Source of the DNA: Rothia terrae
Lineage (GTDB): Bacteria > Actinomycetota > Actinomycetes > Actinomycetales > Micrococcaceae
Assembly: GCF_012396615.1 (NCBI RefSeq)
Contig: NZ_JAAXPV010000003.1
Span: forward strand, 1-64,000
DNA: 64,000 nt
Direction: 5' to 3'
Part shown: positions 9,415 to 18,640 of the stretch, in pieces
Layout: every line of letters begins with the position of its first letter
How positions within the stretch are numbered: position 1 is the first letter of the stretch
Notes under the pieces: model-generated
What the model was told of the DNA's origin: nothing
Databases searched by the model: none
Seen by the model: the letters and a program-made list of their open reading frames with translations, nothing else
Position numbers and translations under genes: made by a program

Positions 9415-10569
9415 ATGAGTACTCAGCCTCGAGAACCGCACTGGCACGACAACCAGCTACCCGCGTCCACCCCTGATGACGGTGCGCCACCCGTTCGCAT
9501 CCCGTGGCAGCAAGAACCCGTGAACCTGCAGGGAAACTACGGACAGGCGCCTGCCGCCGGTGCACTACATCCCAACTCTCAGTCGGCGTACTCCGCCCAT
9601 CGTCCTCCTCACAGTTACCCCGGTATGGAAGCTCACCCGCCGGTGCCTGCGCGTCAACCGGTCACGCGCGTCCTGGGCTATCACCGGTTGTCTCACGCAG
9701 ACCCTAATACCCGCTGGTGGTCGCCACTCGTTGAGGGGCTTATCGGGTTGGGCGTTTTTGCGGGGCTTACTTTCATCATTACGCTACCGCTGTTGGCTGC
9801 GATGTTCGTCGACCCCTACTACGCGAATGTTCTGACGGCACCGGACCCGATGAAGTCTATGACGGATGCGGCGTTTGAGAACCCGTGGATGTTTGCCTAT
9901 CTCTTTGGGTCTATTGCCATCATGTTCCCTGCCTTGTGGGTGGCGCGCCTTTGCATGGGGCCTAAGCCCTGGGGTCTTGTTCATTCAGTGGCAGGACGCA
10001 TGCGCTGGGGCTGGCTGCTGATATGTGCGGGTATTGCGGCTGTAGTTTTTGTGCTTCTTCCAATGATCATCAACGCGGTGCTGGGTGCAGGTGAGGCCCC
10101 GCTTTTGCGTCAGCCACCGCAGCACTTGTGGATTTTTATTGTCTTGCTGCTGACTCTCGTTCCTGTGCAGTGTTATGCCGAAGAGCTCGTATTCCGCGGC
10201 TACTTGATGCAAACTATCGGGCGGTGGCTCAAGCATCCGGCTTTTGCGATTATTTTGCCTGCACCACTGTTTATGATCGGGCATACGTATGATCTGTGGG
10301 GTCAGGCATCGGTGCTGTGCATGGGCGTGGCTGCCGGTTTCTTGGCGTGGCGCACCGGCGGGCTGGAATCAGGAATTGCCCTGCACGCGGTTAATAACAT
10401 CATCGCTATGTTTGGCGGGCTGATGGGAACGGGTGATCCTTTCGTGCAGCAGGGTTCTACTTTTGCCGATTTCGCCGTAGTCTTCGCCATCGAGCTCATC
10501 TATGTGCTGGCTGTGCTGTGGGTAGCCAAGCGTCGTAAAATTCAGCGTACGCGCGAGATTACCTACTAG
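9415..10569 (+). CDS. CPBP-family intramembrane metalloprotease
   Basis: A 384-residue protein with a proline/glutamine-rich cytosolic N-terminus of about 95 residues, then about eight membrane segments. The CPBP (CAAX protease and bacteriocin-processing) core shows EELVFRG with Glu256, Glu257 and Arg261, then GHTYD, then LHAVNN, which together form the metal site. The substrate is unknown; members process peptides or confer bacteriocin self-immunity. The frame can begin at a GTG at 9406, but the ATG at 9415 follows AGGGTGGG at good spacing. Confidence 0.85.
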   Translation: MSTQPREPHWHDNQLPASTPDDGAPPVRIPWQQEPVNLQGNYGQAPAAGALHPNSQSAYSAHRPPHSYPGMEAHPPVPARQPVTRVLGYHRLSHADPNTRWWSPLVEGLIGLGVFAGLTFIITLPLLAAMFVDPYYANVLTAPDPMKSMTDAAFENPWMFAYLFGSIAIMFPALWVARLCMGPKPWGLVHSVAGRMRWGWLLICAGIAAVVFVLLPMIINAVLGAGEAPLLRQPPQHLWIFIVLLLTLVPVQCYAEELVFRGYLMQTIGRWLKHPAFAIILPAPLFMIGHTYDLWGQASVLCMGVAAGFLAWRTGGLESGIALHAVNNIIAMFGGLMGTGDPFVQQGSTFADFAVVFAIELIYVLAVLWVAKRRKIQRTREITY

Positions 10570-10611
10570 CGCACAGTGCCGGATGCGCCAAGCCCGGCGC
10601 AAACCGGCATT

Positions 10612-11484
10612 CTAGCCCTTGGGGGAGAAAATCCACCGTGCGTTGCGGGCTGAGACCTGTACGGGGATCGGCGGGTTGTCACCCTTGATGCTGTAGCTGT
10701 GGGTGTCTTCGCTCTTATCACCTGCGAGAACGTCGAAAAGTTCTGTACCCGAGAGCTCGTCAACGGGGTTTGGATGAGTGTACGCGCCGCTGTCGTAGGT
10801 GCTCCCGTCATCGATGCGCTGTGTGTGGTGGGTGATGCGTGAACCGCTTTTTTCGGGGTCGTAGTAGAAAGCCTGCAGTTGTGAGTCGCTGGCGAAATCA
10901 CCGGTGACGGTGGGCGCGTGTTCCGGCGGATGCACACGGATTTTTCACTGGCTGCCTTCGGGAAGCTCAATCTGAAAAATGTCGTTGTGCTCCTCAAAGA
11001 CGTGAGGCATCCAGAAACTGGCACGGTATTCCTTGCCTGTCTCGTCCCACTGTAGGTCGAATTCTTTACCGACAATGGTGTCGAATTCTCCGTTGTCTTT
11101 CAGTGTTTCAGCGCGGGAGTGCGCGAAGTATCCGGTCCCAGCTTCCGAGGGTGTGAAGATAAGTTCTGCCTAGGCGAGATTGCGGTAGGCGTCGTCTCTC
11201 CTGGCACCGAACATGTATTCACCGTGCGCGGGGGAGCTCTCGGTATCGTCGGTCGCTACATTTTTGGTGTTGTTCGCAGTGAACTCTTTGTAGGAGCCTT
11301 CGGGAAAGTCCCGTGCCTCGGGGTGCTGTGCCGCATCGTACTGCTGGTTGAATTCATCGGTACTCTGCGTGAAAAAATGCGTTGGGAGTGCTATGAGAAA
11401 GACGCCTGCAACGACCAAAATCCCGATGAATGCGAGGACGCACATATACAGAGCGCGTCGAGGAGAAAAACGTTGTGTGCTCAT
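10612..11484 (-). pseudogene. membrane-anchored protein gene broken by two in-frame stops
   Basis: One reading frame of 290 codons is continuous in sense but interrupted by TAG (11170-11172) and TGA (10945-10947). Translation across both stops gives one coherent protein: a basic N-terminus, one membrane helix (about residues 13-33), then an acidic extracellular domain with segments such as VGKEFDLQWDETGKEYRA. No frameshift is needed. The stops sit in the middle of the protein, so the remaining ORFs of 104 and 107 codons are fragments. Family not recognised. Sequencing error at two separate sites is the alternative. Confidence 0.75.
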
Positions 11485-11635
11485 GGAGGGGGTAATCTAT
11501 CTAGCGTGCAGTGTTTGAGGTACACATTACCGAAGTTCTCTTTGCCGTTGCGGAGCTTTATTCTCTCGCGCGCTACATTACGAGCAAACACCGGTCGCCG
11601 TACACAGCAAAATATGGCCGTAGTAATCTAGTGCC

Positions 11636-12946
11636 ATGATCATTGACCCACAGCAGAATATTGAAGATCTCGGCGCTTTTGTTCAGGCGTCGCCCACCTC
11701 GTTCCATGCGGTTGCTGAAGTTGCGTCGCGTCTTGAAAAATCCGGTTTCACTGCCCTCAACGAAGAGGATGCGTGGGGTGCGGATGCCGCGACCGGCAAG
11801 CATTTTGTGGTGCGCGACGGCGCGATTATTGCGTGGGCGGGTGCTGCGCAGGCGGGCAAGGCATCGGGCTATCGCATCCTGGGCGCGCATACTGATTCGC
11901 CGTCGTTCAAGCTTAAGCCGAATTCATCGGTGCGTACTTTTTCGTGGAATCAGGTAGGCGTTGAGATTTACGGTGGCCCGCTGTTGAACTCGTGGCTTGA
12001 CCGCGAGCTGTGTATTGCAGGACGCCTGGCTGTGCTCGATGCGGACGGCAAGGTTGAGCAGCGCCTGGTAACGACCGGCCCGGTGGCGCGTATTGCGCAG
12101 CTGGCTATTCACCTTGATCGCGACGTCAATAACGGGCTCAAGCTTGATAAGCAGAACAATATTTACCCGATTTGGGGCGCTGGCGAGTCGAAGGGTGATG
12201 TGCTCGGTTATCTCTCCGATCAGGTGCAGGGCGAACCCGTCGATTCCCGCCGCATCCTCGGTTATGACCTGCTGCTGGCTGACACCCAAGCACCGCGAAC
12301 CTTCGGCGAGAACAACGAATTTTTTGCGTCCGGACGCCTGGACAACCTGTCATCCGTGCACGCCGGTATGACCGCCCTGCAGCGTTTTGTAGAGTCTGAG
12401 GATTACAAGGACGCCACCCGCACCGTCATGCTCGCTGCCTTTGACCACGAGGAAGTAGGCTCCGAAACTCGCTCCGGCGCGGCTGGTCCCTTCCTCGAGG
12501 ATGTTCTCGTGCGCCTGAGCACAGCACGCGGTGAAAGTGCCGAAGAATACCGCTGTTCCGTTGCAGGCTCCATCTGCCTCTCCTCAGATGCTGGCCACCT
12601 CACCCACCCCAACTACGCGGGGCATCACGATAACAACGTGCGTCCGCAACCGGCATCCGGCCCGCTACTGAAAATCAATGCGGTGCAACGTTACGCCACG
12701 GACGCGATGGGTGCGGGAATCTTCGCTCTGGCCTGCGAAAAGGCTGGCGTGCCCTACCAGGAGTTTGTATCGAATAACAATGTTCCGTGCGGCTCGACCA
12801 TTGGCCCGATTACCGCAACGCGCATGGGCATGCGCACCATCGACGTGGGTATTGGTTTGCTGTCCATGCACTCGGCACGCGAAATGTGCCACGTGAACGA
12901 CATGGCGTACATGACCCGCGCCATTGAAGGTTTCTTCTCGCTCTAA
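11636..12946 (+). CDS. apeB: M18-family aminopeptidase
   Basis: A 436-residue cytosolic aminopeptidase of the M18 (aspartyl aminopeptidase) family, which removes N-terminal residues using two zinc ions. Metal and catalytic motifs in order: AHTDSPSFKL (about residue 85), SGRLDNLSSVHAG (about 235), DHEEVGSETRSGA (about 265), SSDAGHLTHPN (about 315) and SMHSAREMCH near the C-terminus. Length and motif spacing are normal. It is a single-gene unit followed by an inverted repeat. Confidence 0.92.
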   Translation: MIIDPQQNIEDLGAFVQASPTSFHAVAEVASRLEKSGFTALNEEDAWGADAATGKHFVVRDGAIIAWAGAAQAGKASGYRILGAHTDSPSFKLKPNSSVRTFSWNQVGVEIYGGPLLNSWLDRELCIAGRLAVLDADGKVEQRLVTTGPVARIAQLAIHLDRDVNNGLKLDKQNNIYPIWGAGESKGDVLGYLSDQVQGEPVDSRRILGYDLLLADTQAPRTFGENNEFFASGRLDNLSSVHAGMTALQRFVESEDYKDATRTVMLAAFDHEEVGSETRSGAAGPFLEDVLVRLSTARGESAEEYRCSVAGSICLSSDAGHLTHPNYAGHHDNNVRPQPASGPLLKINAVQRYATDAMGAGIFALACEKAGVPYQEFVSNNNVPCGSTIGPITATRMGMRTIDVGIGLLSMHSAREMCHVNDMAYMTRAIEGFFSL

Positions 12947-12952
12947 CCGCTG

Positions 12953-13020
12953 AAAGTTACTCCTAAAATACGTTTGTACTGACACTAGCGTCAGTACTTT
13001 CGCACTATGGGAGTAATTTT
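12953..13020. repeat. long inverted repeat, TTACTCC subfamily
   Basis: Nested arms: outer AAAGTTACTCC with GGGAGTAATTTTTT, inner GTACTGAC with GTCAGTAC, with mismatches between. The same outer and inner elements occur in the repeat at 21268-21339. It lies between the M18 peptidase and the LysE pseudogene and ends in a T6 run on the + strand. Confidence 0.65.
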
Positions 13021-13033
13021 TTGAAAGGATCCC

Positions 13034-13710
13034 ATGCCGCTTTCTATCATCGGCGCGTTCTGGCTCATATCGTTCATGCTTGCGTGGGTGCCCGGCGCAG
13101 ACTGGGCGTACACCATTAACGCGGCAATCAAACACAGGACGCCTGTGCCCGCTGTTGCCGGTGTCTGGGCTTGGGTTACATGATCCTGGCTTTGCTGGCG
13201 GCCGTGGGGGCGTCTGCCCTGATTGCAGGTGTGCCCGGTGCGCTGGCAACGCTCACCATTGTTGGCTCTGTGTACCTGCTCTGGCTAGGTATAACGACGC
13301 TTCTCAACCCGCCCACCCTGCATGGTGTGGTGCCAGAGTGAGCGGGGGACGCCGCATCCGGCGCCCCTATTTCATCCGGTGCATCGGTGCGAGCAACGAC
13401 GCCTGCGCGCCAGTTTTGGACTGGTGCCGGTATTAGCGGCCTGAACCCCAAGGCACTGTTGACGTATGTGGTGTTGCTGCCGCAGTTCACCGCTGCTGAC
13501 AACAGCTGGCCGATGATGATTCAGCTGGGTGTGCTCGGGCTCATCCACACGTTCAACTGTGTGCTGGTCTACCTCATGGTGGGCTTCTCAGCACGCAAGG
13601 TTTTGGGTACGCGTCCTGCTGTTGACCGGTGGGTATCACGTGCGTCCGGCATAGTCATGATCGTTATCGCGGTGACGCTGGTGGGCGAACAGGTAGCGCA
13701 CTGGCTCTAA
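13034..13710 (+). pseudogene. LysE-family amino-acid exporter, broken
   Basis: The frame starting at ATG 13034 encodes a typical LysE/RhtB N-terminus (LAWVPGADWAY) but stops after 49 codons at a TGA near 13181. The family sequence resumes in another frame (GLGYMILALLAAVGASALIAG). The switch is explained by loss of one copy of a tandem CTGG near 13170. That second frame has a further TGA at 13339-13341 and then continues through ISGLNPKALLTYVVLLPQF to 13710. Two independent lesions make a real pseudogene more likely than an error. A good ribosome site (GAAAGGAT) precedes the start. Confidence 0.85.
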
Positions 13711-13719
13711 CTTTTCTTC

Positions 13720-13780
13720 CGCGAGGGGTCATTTATCGTTCAAAATCAGTGGTATTTTGAACGATAAATGACCCCTCGCG
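13720..13780. repeat. long perfect inverted repeat
   Basis: Arms of 27 bp (13720-13746, 13754-13780) with perfect pairing and a 7-nt loop, immediately after the LysE pseudogene. Likely terminator; no T-run. Confidence 0.65.
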
Positions 13781-13874
13781 GCGTTGGTGGTGCAAAGTTC
13801 CAGAAGATGAATCATTTTTTCTGTGACGCAGGCTATGATTTTCGCCCATTTGAGTTTATTCTAGTCCTAAATAA

Positions 13875-13886
13875 AGTCTTTAGACT
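13875..13886. promoter_or_regulatory. palindrome upstream of the sugar ABC ATPase
   Basis: AGTCTTTAGACT is a perfect 12-bp palindrome 35 bp before the ATPase start. The GAGTCTA core (reverse strand) recurs in the divergent ROK/binding-protein promoter at 16384-16401, suggesting one repressor, probably the ROK protein, acts at both. Confidence 0.4.
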
Positions 13887-13920
13887 CTGACTCAAGAACA
13901 CTTGATGAAAGGTGGAGCCG

Positions 13921-15033
13921 ATGGCCGGCATTACTTTCTCAGACGTTACCTGTCGCTATGAAGGCGCTAGCCGCGACTCGGTTTCACACCTCAACCTCGA
14001 TATTAAAGACGGTGAGTTTCTCGTGCTCGTTGGCCCTTCAGGCTGCGGTAAATCCACTGTGCTGCGTATGCTTGCCGGTCTTGAAGAGGTGACCTCCGGC
14101 TCCATTCACATCGGCGATGTAGATGCTACCGACCTTCCTTCCCAGGACCGTGACATCGCAATGGTGTTCCAGAGCTACGCGCTGTACCCTCACATGACGG
14201 TGCGCGATAACATCGCTTTTCCTCTCAAGATGGCGAAGTTCCCTAAAGACAAAATGAACCGTCGCGTGGAAGAAGCGGCACGCTTGCTTGACCTCACCGA
14301 TTACTTGGACCGCAAGCCCAAGGCTCTGTCGGGCGGTCAGCGTCAGCGTGTGGCGATGGGACGCGCGATTGTGCGAGAACCGCAGGTCTTCTTAATGGAT
14401 GAGCCTCTCTCAAACCTGGACGCGAAGTTGCGCGTGCAGACCCGAACCCAGATTTCTGAGCTCACCACTCAGCTAGATGTCACTACGGTTTACGTGACGC
14501 ACGACCAGACTGAAGCGATGACCATGGGACATCGCGTTGCCGTTCTCAAGGACGGCGTCCTGCAACAGGTAGACACCCCTTCTAATCTTTACGACCATCC
14601 GGCAAATGAGTTTGTGGCGGGCTTTATTGGATCGCCTTCCATGAACATTCTCTCGTGTTCGGTAGATACAGACGGTGCACGCCTCGAAAATGCAGTAGTG
14701 CCTGTTCCTGCTGAGGTGCGCTCGCGAATGCATGCCGATGGTGCCATCCACTTGGGCGTCCGACCTGAGGACTTTGAGATTGTGAACCCTGAAGAGGGCT
14801 TTGAGGTGCACGTTGACTTGGTTGAAGAGTTGGGTGCTGATGCCTATATTCACGCTTCTCTGCCGCGGAGCTCCTCCATTAAGCTCAAGAGCCCCAATGT
14901 TGAGCGTCCTGCTCAGATTATTATTCGCACTGATGGTCGTAGCCCAATCAAGCGATTTGACCGCCTGTGGATTGCTCCGCGAGGTATCAGTCACTTCTTT
15001 GATGCTCAGACTGGTGACAGCCTGACTCACTAA
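13921..15033 (+). CDS. sugar ABC transporter ATPase (MsiK/UgpC/MalK type)
   Basis: A 370-residue ATPase that powers CUT1-type sugar importers. Walker A is GPSGCGKST, the signature is LSGGQRQRVAMGRA, Walker B is VFLMDEPLSNLDAK, and the H-loop is VTHDQTEA. A C-terminal TOBE/regulatory domain of about 130 residues marks the MalK/MsiK group. The substrate-specific genes follow at 16439-21253, so it probably energises that importer, though MsiK proteins often serve several. Start chosen at ATG 13921 behind GAAAGGTGGA rather than the GTG three codons upstream. Confidence 0.9.
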   Translation: MAGITFSDVTCRYEGASRDSVSHLNLDIKDGEFLVLVGPSGCGKSTVLRMLAGLEEVTSGSIHIGDVDATDLPSQDRDIAMVFQSYALYPHMTVRDNIAFPLKMAKFPKDKMNRRVEEAARLLDLTDYLDRKPKALSGGQRQRVAMGRAIVREPQVFLMDEPLSNLDAKLRVQTRTQISELTTQLDVTTVYVTHDQTEAMTMGHRVAVLKDGVLQQVDTPSNLYDHPANEFVAGFIGSPSMNILSCSVDTDGARLENAVVPVPAEVRSRMHADGAIHLGVRPEDFEIVNPEEGFEVHVDLVEELGADAYIHASLPRSSSIKLKSPNVERPAQIIIRTDGRSPIKRFDRLWIAPRGISHFFDAQTGDSLTH

Positions 15034-15048
15034 GTGCAAGTAACACAC

Positions 15049-15087
15049 AGCGCCCGAGCAGTGGTTGAGACTGTTCGGGCGCTTTTC
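15049..15087. terminator. hairpin terminator between convergent genes
   Basis: Nine-bp perfect arms (15049-15057, 15075-15083) extended by an imperfect inner stem and followed by TTTTC on the + strand, between the ATPase and the end of the ROK gene. Confidence 0.8.
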
Positions 15088-15101
15088 TTGTGCTTTTGGG
15101 A

Positions 15102-16319
15102 TTAGGTGAGGTCCTCCAGGGCGTTGAGTCGTACTCTTTCTATGGCTGACTGAAGGGCACCGAGTCGCACCGCTTCTTCGCCAATGGTGGATGTTCTGAT
15201 TTCGACCCATGGTGTGTTGAGGTATCTCTGTAGCTGACGGTGAATTTCTGCTGTCTTTCCGCGAAAGGCAGGAGCTGCACCGCCGGCGATATTGATGCGA
15301 TCGAGGTCCAACGGGCCTGCGAGCACGGCGCACACGCGCGCTAATGAATCGGTGAGTTCTGCGACGATGGCGCTGGCAACTGCGTCACCGCGTTCTGCTT
15401 CTGCAAAGACATTTTCGGCGGTGAGTTTTTCCGGTGGCCAGTGGGCTAGCGATGTCGGCTCAGCTTCACTCTTTCGAATGGCCTTCTGACCGGCTGTGCG
15501 TGCTCGGGCGGCAATACCGTCGGTGCCCTTAACGCCGCTGACGATATCGAGAATCCTGAGCTCACCTGCCATGCCGTGGCGCTGTCGAAGGAGGGTTCCA
15601 TTGAGTACAATTCCCGCGCCAAAACGCTCCCCGGCAAGGACAGTGGCAAATGAGGTTCCAGCTAGCGTGGGGTCTGTGCTGAGGTCTGCTAGGGCAGCGA
15701 GGTTGGCGTCATTATCCGCTGTGATGTTCCATGAGAAGTCCTCCCGTAGGGAAGTGAGATCCGGGTTCATGACGCTCCAGAACGTGCTGGTGCCGTCTTT
15801 GGGTGACTTTCCTTCGAAATTGACGGGTGCAGGAACCCCCACCACCACAGTGTGAATGTCGTTGGGTGAGAGGTCCGCGGTGTCTAGAGTCTGCAGGATG
15901 GTTTTGAGAATGTATTCTCTGCGTTCGTTTGCGTTTTTCCAGGTGGCGTTGTAGTTGCGGTGGATAGTTGAAATTTCTGAGCCTGCGAGGTCACTGACGG
16001 TTGCAGATATGCGGTGCTCGCCGGCGTCTACACCGACTACTAGAGCCCGAGATGGGTTGAACTCATAGCGTTTTGCAGGGCGCCCCATGGCATATTCGCC
16101 TGCTTGCCTACTGTCTTGAGCTGAGCGGATCCAGTCTAGATTCTCAAGGTCTTTGCAGAGTGAAAGCACGGTAGCGCGCGTGAGGCCGGTCTTGTCCATG
16201 AGCTCTGAGACGGTGGTTGCTGGGGCTCCCCAGAGGGTGTTGAGAACCGACTGTGCGTTAAGACTGCGTGGTGAGAGGGGTTTGGTGGGTTCAGCTGAGA
16301 TGGGGATGACGGGAGCCAT
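15102..16319 (-). CDS. ROK-family transcriptional regulator
   Basis: A 405-residue repressor-type ROK protein. The N-terminal winged helix (about residues 15-80, TVSELMDKTGLTRATVLSL) binds DNA. The C-terminal sugar-kinase-like ROK domain has VGVDAGEHR in place of the kinase phosphate loop and VVVGVPAPV. The ROK zinc signature (CxCGxxGC) is not evident, so it is an atypical or degenerate member. It diverges from the binding-protein gene with 119 bp between starts, so it very likely controls the alpha-glucoside cluster. ATG 16319 is chosen because AAAGGGG precedes it; the ATG nine codons upstream lacks a site. Confidence 0.87.
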   Translation of the reverse strand: MAPVIPISAEPTKPLSPRSLNAQSVLNTLWGAPATTVSELMDKTGLTRATVLSLCKDLENLDWIRSAQDSRQAGEYAMGRPAKRYEFNPSRALVVGVDAGEHRISATVSDLAGSEISTIHRNYNATWKNANERREYILKTILQTLDTADLSPNDIHTVVVGVPAPVNFEGKSPKDGTSTFWSVMNPDLTSLREDFSWNITADNDANLAALADLSTDPTLAGTSFATVLAGERFGAGIVLNGTLLRQRHGMAGELRILDIVSGVKGTDGIAARARTAGQKAIRKSEAEPTSLAHWPPEKLTAENVFAEAERGDAVASAIVAELTDSLARVCAVLAGPLDLDRINIAGGAAPAFRGKTAEIHRQLQRYLNTPWVEIRTSTIGEEAVRLGALQSAIERVRLNALEDLT

Positions 16320-16383
16320 GGGGGAGTCCCCTTTCTGTAATGCCAATTTTTGTTAATTGTATCCATTGAACTTATTTTATTTA

Positions 16384-16401
16384 GAGTCTATATTTAGTCT
16401 C
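16384..16401. promoter_or_regulatory. candidate ROK operator in divergent promoter
   Basis: An inverted repeat GAGTCTA, four bases, TAGTCTC pairs at six of seven positions. It lies in the AT-rich divergent promoter between the ROK gene and the binding-protein gene, and shares GAGTCTA with the site at 13875-13886. Confidence 0.45.
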
Positions 16402-16438
16402 AATAGAACAAGTGTGCCGCACAACACAGGGAGTAAGT

Positions 16439-17719
16439 ATGGGACGTTCTGGCGCTTCATTACCGCTCATGTCACGACGTAACCTTTTTCAAGCTGGCGC
16501 CCTCGGCGCGTTCGCTTTTGGGCTTTCAGCTTGCGGTTCGTCCTCTGCCCCCACCATTAGCCTCTATCAGTCAAAGCCAGAGGTTATTCCATATTTTCGT
16601 GACTTGGTAAGCTCCTTTAACACCGAGCATCCCGCTATTCACGCAATTCACGATGCCACGAGTAGCCTCTCGGCGAGTTTCGCGCGTGCAACACCGCCAG
16701 ACCTTGGTTGCCTCAACTACAACTTTGAAATGGCACGTTTTCAAGAACGAGGTGAGCTCTCCGACCTCTCAGACTTGCTCCCCGAAGCTAACATTGCCCC
16801 CAGCGTCCTAGAGCTTGTAGACCAGTACCCCACATATCCCGGGCGAACGAGCGTTATCCCTTACTCCATGATGGGCGCGGCAACGTTCTACAACAAAGAT
16901 ATCTTCGATCAGCACGGACTGGACGTGCCGACCACCTACAGTGAGCTGTTGGGAGTCTGCGAAAAACTCAAGAGCGCTGGAGTTACTGCTTTTTACTTCA
17001 CCAGCGCAGACGCGTGGACGCTTGCGCAGGGTATCGCAGACTACAGCATCGGCGGTGCGATTGATGTTGCTGACTTCTTCAAGAGGATGCGCGATTTAGG
17101 CACTGAAGCCTCCAACGACTCTGAGGTTTCATTCTCTAAGAACCTCAAAAAGCCGCTAGAGAAAGCTGTAAAACTTGCCGAGTACACCAACGCGGACGCC
17201 ACCTCTCGCAAGTATGCTGACGGCAACGTTGCCTTCGCAAACGGTGAGGCCGCCATGTACTTGCAGGGACCGTGGGCTATCACCGAAATTATGGCGTTGA
17301 ACCCCAAGATGAACATGGGTATCTTCCCGCTGCCAATGACGGAGAACCCCGAGGACCGTAAGGTGCGCGTCAACCTCGACCTTGCCCTGTGGATTCCCGA
17401 AGGCTCTCAGCATAAGGACGAGGCACGTGAGCTGCTCAAGTACCTCATTCAGCCTGAAATTGCCGATAAATACAACGCTACAAACAATGGCTTTGGTGTG
17501 CGGGCTGATTCTCCCGCAGTCAGCGACGAACGCTTGAAGGACCTTCAGGGTTTCATCGATAAAGCTGCGTTTTACCAGGGAACTTCAACCGCGATTCCCA
17601 AGACAATTCCCTTCGAAAACTATATGCAGAGCATTTTCACCGGGGGAAGCATCGAAGAAACACTGGCAACTCTCGATGGCGATTGGCAGCGCAACGCGCG
17701 TCGTCAAGGAACCAACTAG
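16439..17719 (+). CDS. sugar ABC transporter substrate-binding lipoprotein
   Basis: A 426-residue extracellular binding protein of the CUT1 (family 1) type. The leader carries a twin-arginine-like SRRNLF, a hydrophobic core and a lipobox LSAC with Cys32. The mature part has the usual two-lobe signatures (GDGNVAFANGEAAMYLQGPW-like segment near residue 270, and a C-terminal DGDWQR). It binds the sugar outside the membrane for the two permeases that follow. The substrate is probably an alpha-glucoside, judged from the GH13 enzyme. ATG 16439 follows CAGGGAG. Confidence 0.9.
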   Translation: MGRSGASLPLMSRRNLFQAGALGAFAFGLSACGSSSAPTISLYQSKPEVIPYFRDLVSSFNTEHPAIHAIHDATSSLSASFARATPPDLGCLNYNFEMARFQERGELSDLSDLLPEANIAPSVLELVDQYPTYPGRTSVIPYSMMGAATFYNKDIFDQHGLDVPTTYSELLGVCEKLKSAGVTAFYFTSADAWTLAQGIADYSIGGAIDVADFFKRMRDLGTEASNDSEVSFSKNLKKPLEKAVKLAEYTNADATSRKYADGNVAFANGEAAMYLQGPWAITEIMALNPKMNMGIFPLPMTENPEDRKVRVNLDLALWIPEGSQHKDEARELLKYLIQPEIADKYNATNNGFGVRADSPAVSDERLKDLQGFIDKAAFYQGTSTAIPKTIPFENYMQSIFTGGSIEETLATLDGDWQRNARRQGTN

Positions 17720-17743
17720 GCACCGACACAGAAGAGGAAAATT

Positions 17744-18640
17744 ATGTCGTCTGTAGTTTCAACTACTTCCAAGCGTCGCCGACGCGGGCGCGTAGAACCC
17801 ATGTTCTACTACTTCTTGGTGCCCGCGCTGGTTCTTTTCACCCTGTGCATCACTGTTCCCGCACTGATGGGTATCTACTACAGCTTTACTGACTCTATTG
17901 GTTTCGGTGAATATAACTTTGTAGGTCTCAACAACTACGCGGTGCTCTTTAGCGATCCTGCGATTGTGAAGTCTTACCTGTTCACTATCGGTGTTTCGTT
18001 GCTGACCGTTATTTTGGTGAACGTTATTGCGCTGTTTTTGGCCATCGGACTGACGAGTCAGATTAAGATGCGTACTGCCCTTCGTACTATCTTTGTGCTT
18101 CCGATGGTGGTTTCAGGCATCATTATCTCGTTTGTCTTCCAGTTCATCTTTGCCAACACTGTGCCTGCCGCAGCAGCCAATATGCACTTGCCTTTCCTCC
18201 AAGAATCTATCCTGGCAGATCCTAAACTGGCATGGCTGGCAATCGTGCTGGTGACCACCTGGCAGGCGGTACCGTCAGCAATGCTGATTTATATTGCCGC
18301 ACTGGTGACGATTCCCAACGATGTCTATGAGGCATCGGCACTCGACGGTGCACACTCACCGCAGCAGCTCATGCGCATCACCCTACCCATGATTTCTGGT
18401 TACGTGCTGATTAACGTCATTCTTGGGTTCAAGGGCTTCTTGAGCATGTACGACATCATCGTCGGATTGACCAACGGCGGTCCGGGCACATCAACTCGCT
18501 CGGTAGCAATGACCATCTTCACCGGTTTTGATACCGGCGACTACGCCTACCAGATGGCGAACTCCACTATCTTCTTCATCATCACCCTAGCTATCGCACT
18601 GATTCAGCTGCGTGTATCTCGCGGAAAGGCACAGTTCTAA
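17744..18640 (+). CDS. sugar ABC transporter permease, MalF type
   Basis: A 298-residue permease with six membrane helices. The EAA loop that contacts the ATPase is visible as YEASALDGAHSPQQLMRITL (about residues 205-224). First of two permeases; its TAA overlaps the start of the next gene by one base (TAATG). Confidence 0.92.
   Translation: MSSVVSTTSKRRRRGRVEPMFYYFLVPALVLFTLCITVPALMGIYYSFTDSIGFGEYNFVGLNNYAVLFSDPAIVKSYLFTIGVSLLTVILVNVIALFLAIGLTSQIKMRTALRTIFVLPMVVSGIIISFVFQFIFANTVPAAAANMHLPFLQESILADPKLAWLAIVLVTTWQAVPSAMLIYIAALVTIPNDVYEASALDGAHSPQQLMRITLPMISGYVLINVILGFKGFLSMYDIIVGLTNGGPGTSTRSVAMTIFTGFDTGDYAYQMANSTIFFIITLAIALIQLRVSRGKAQF

Noticed and set aside
14473-15333. 286-codon minus-strand frame
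   Set aside because: Overlaps the sugar ATPase, the terminator and the ROK gene end; product is low-complexity and basic, with no ribosome site.
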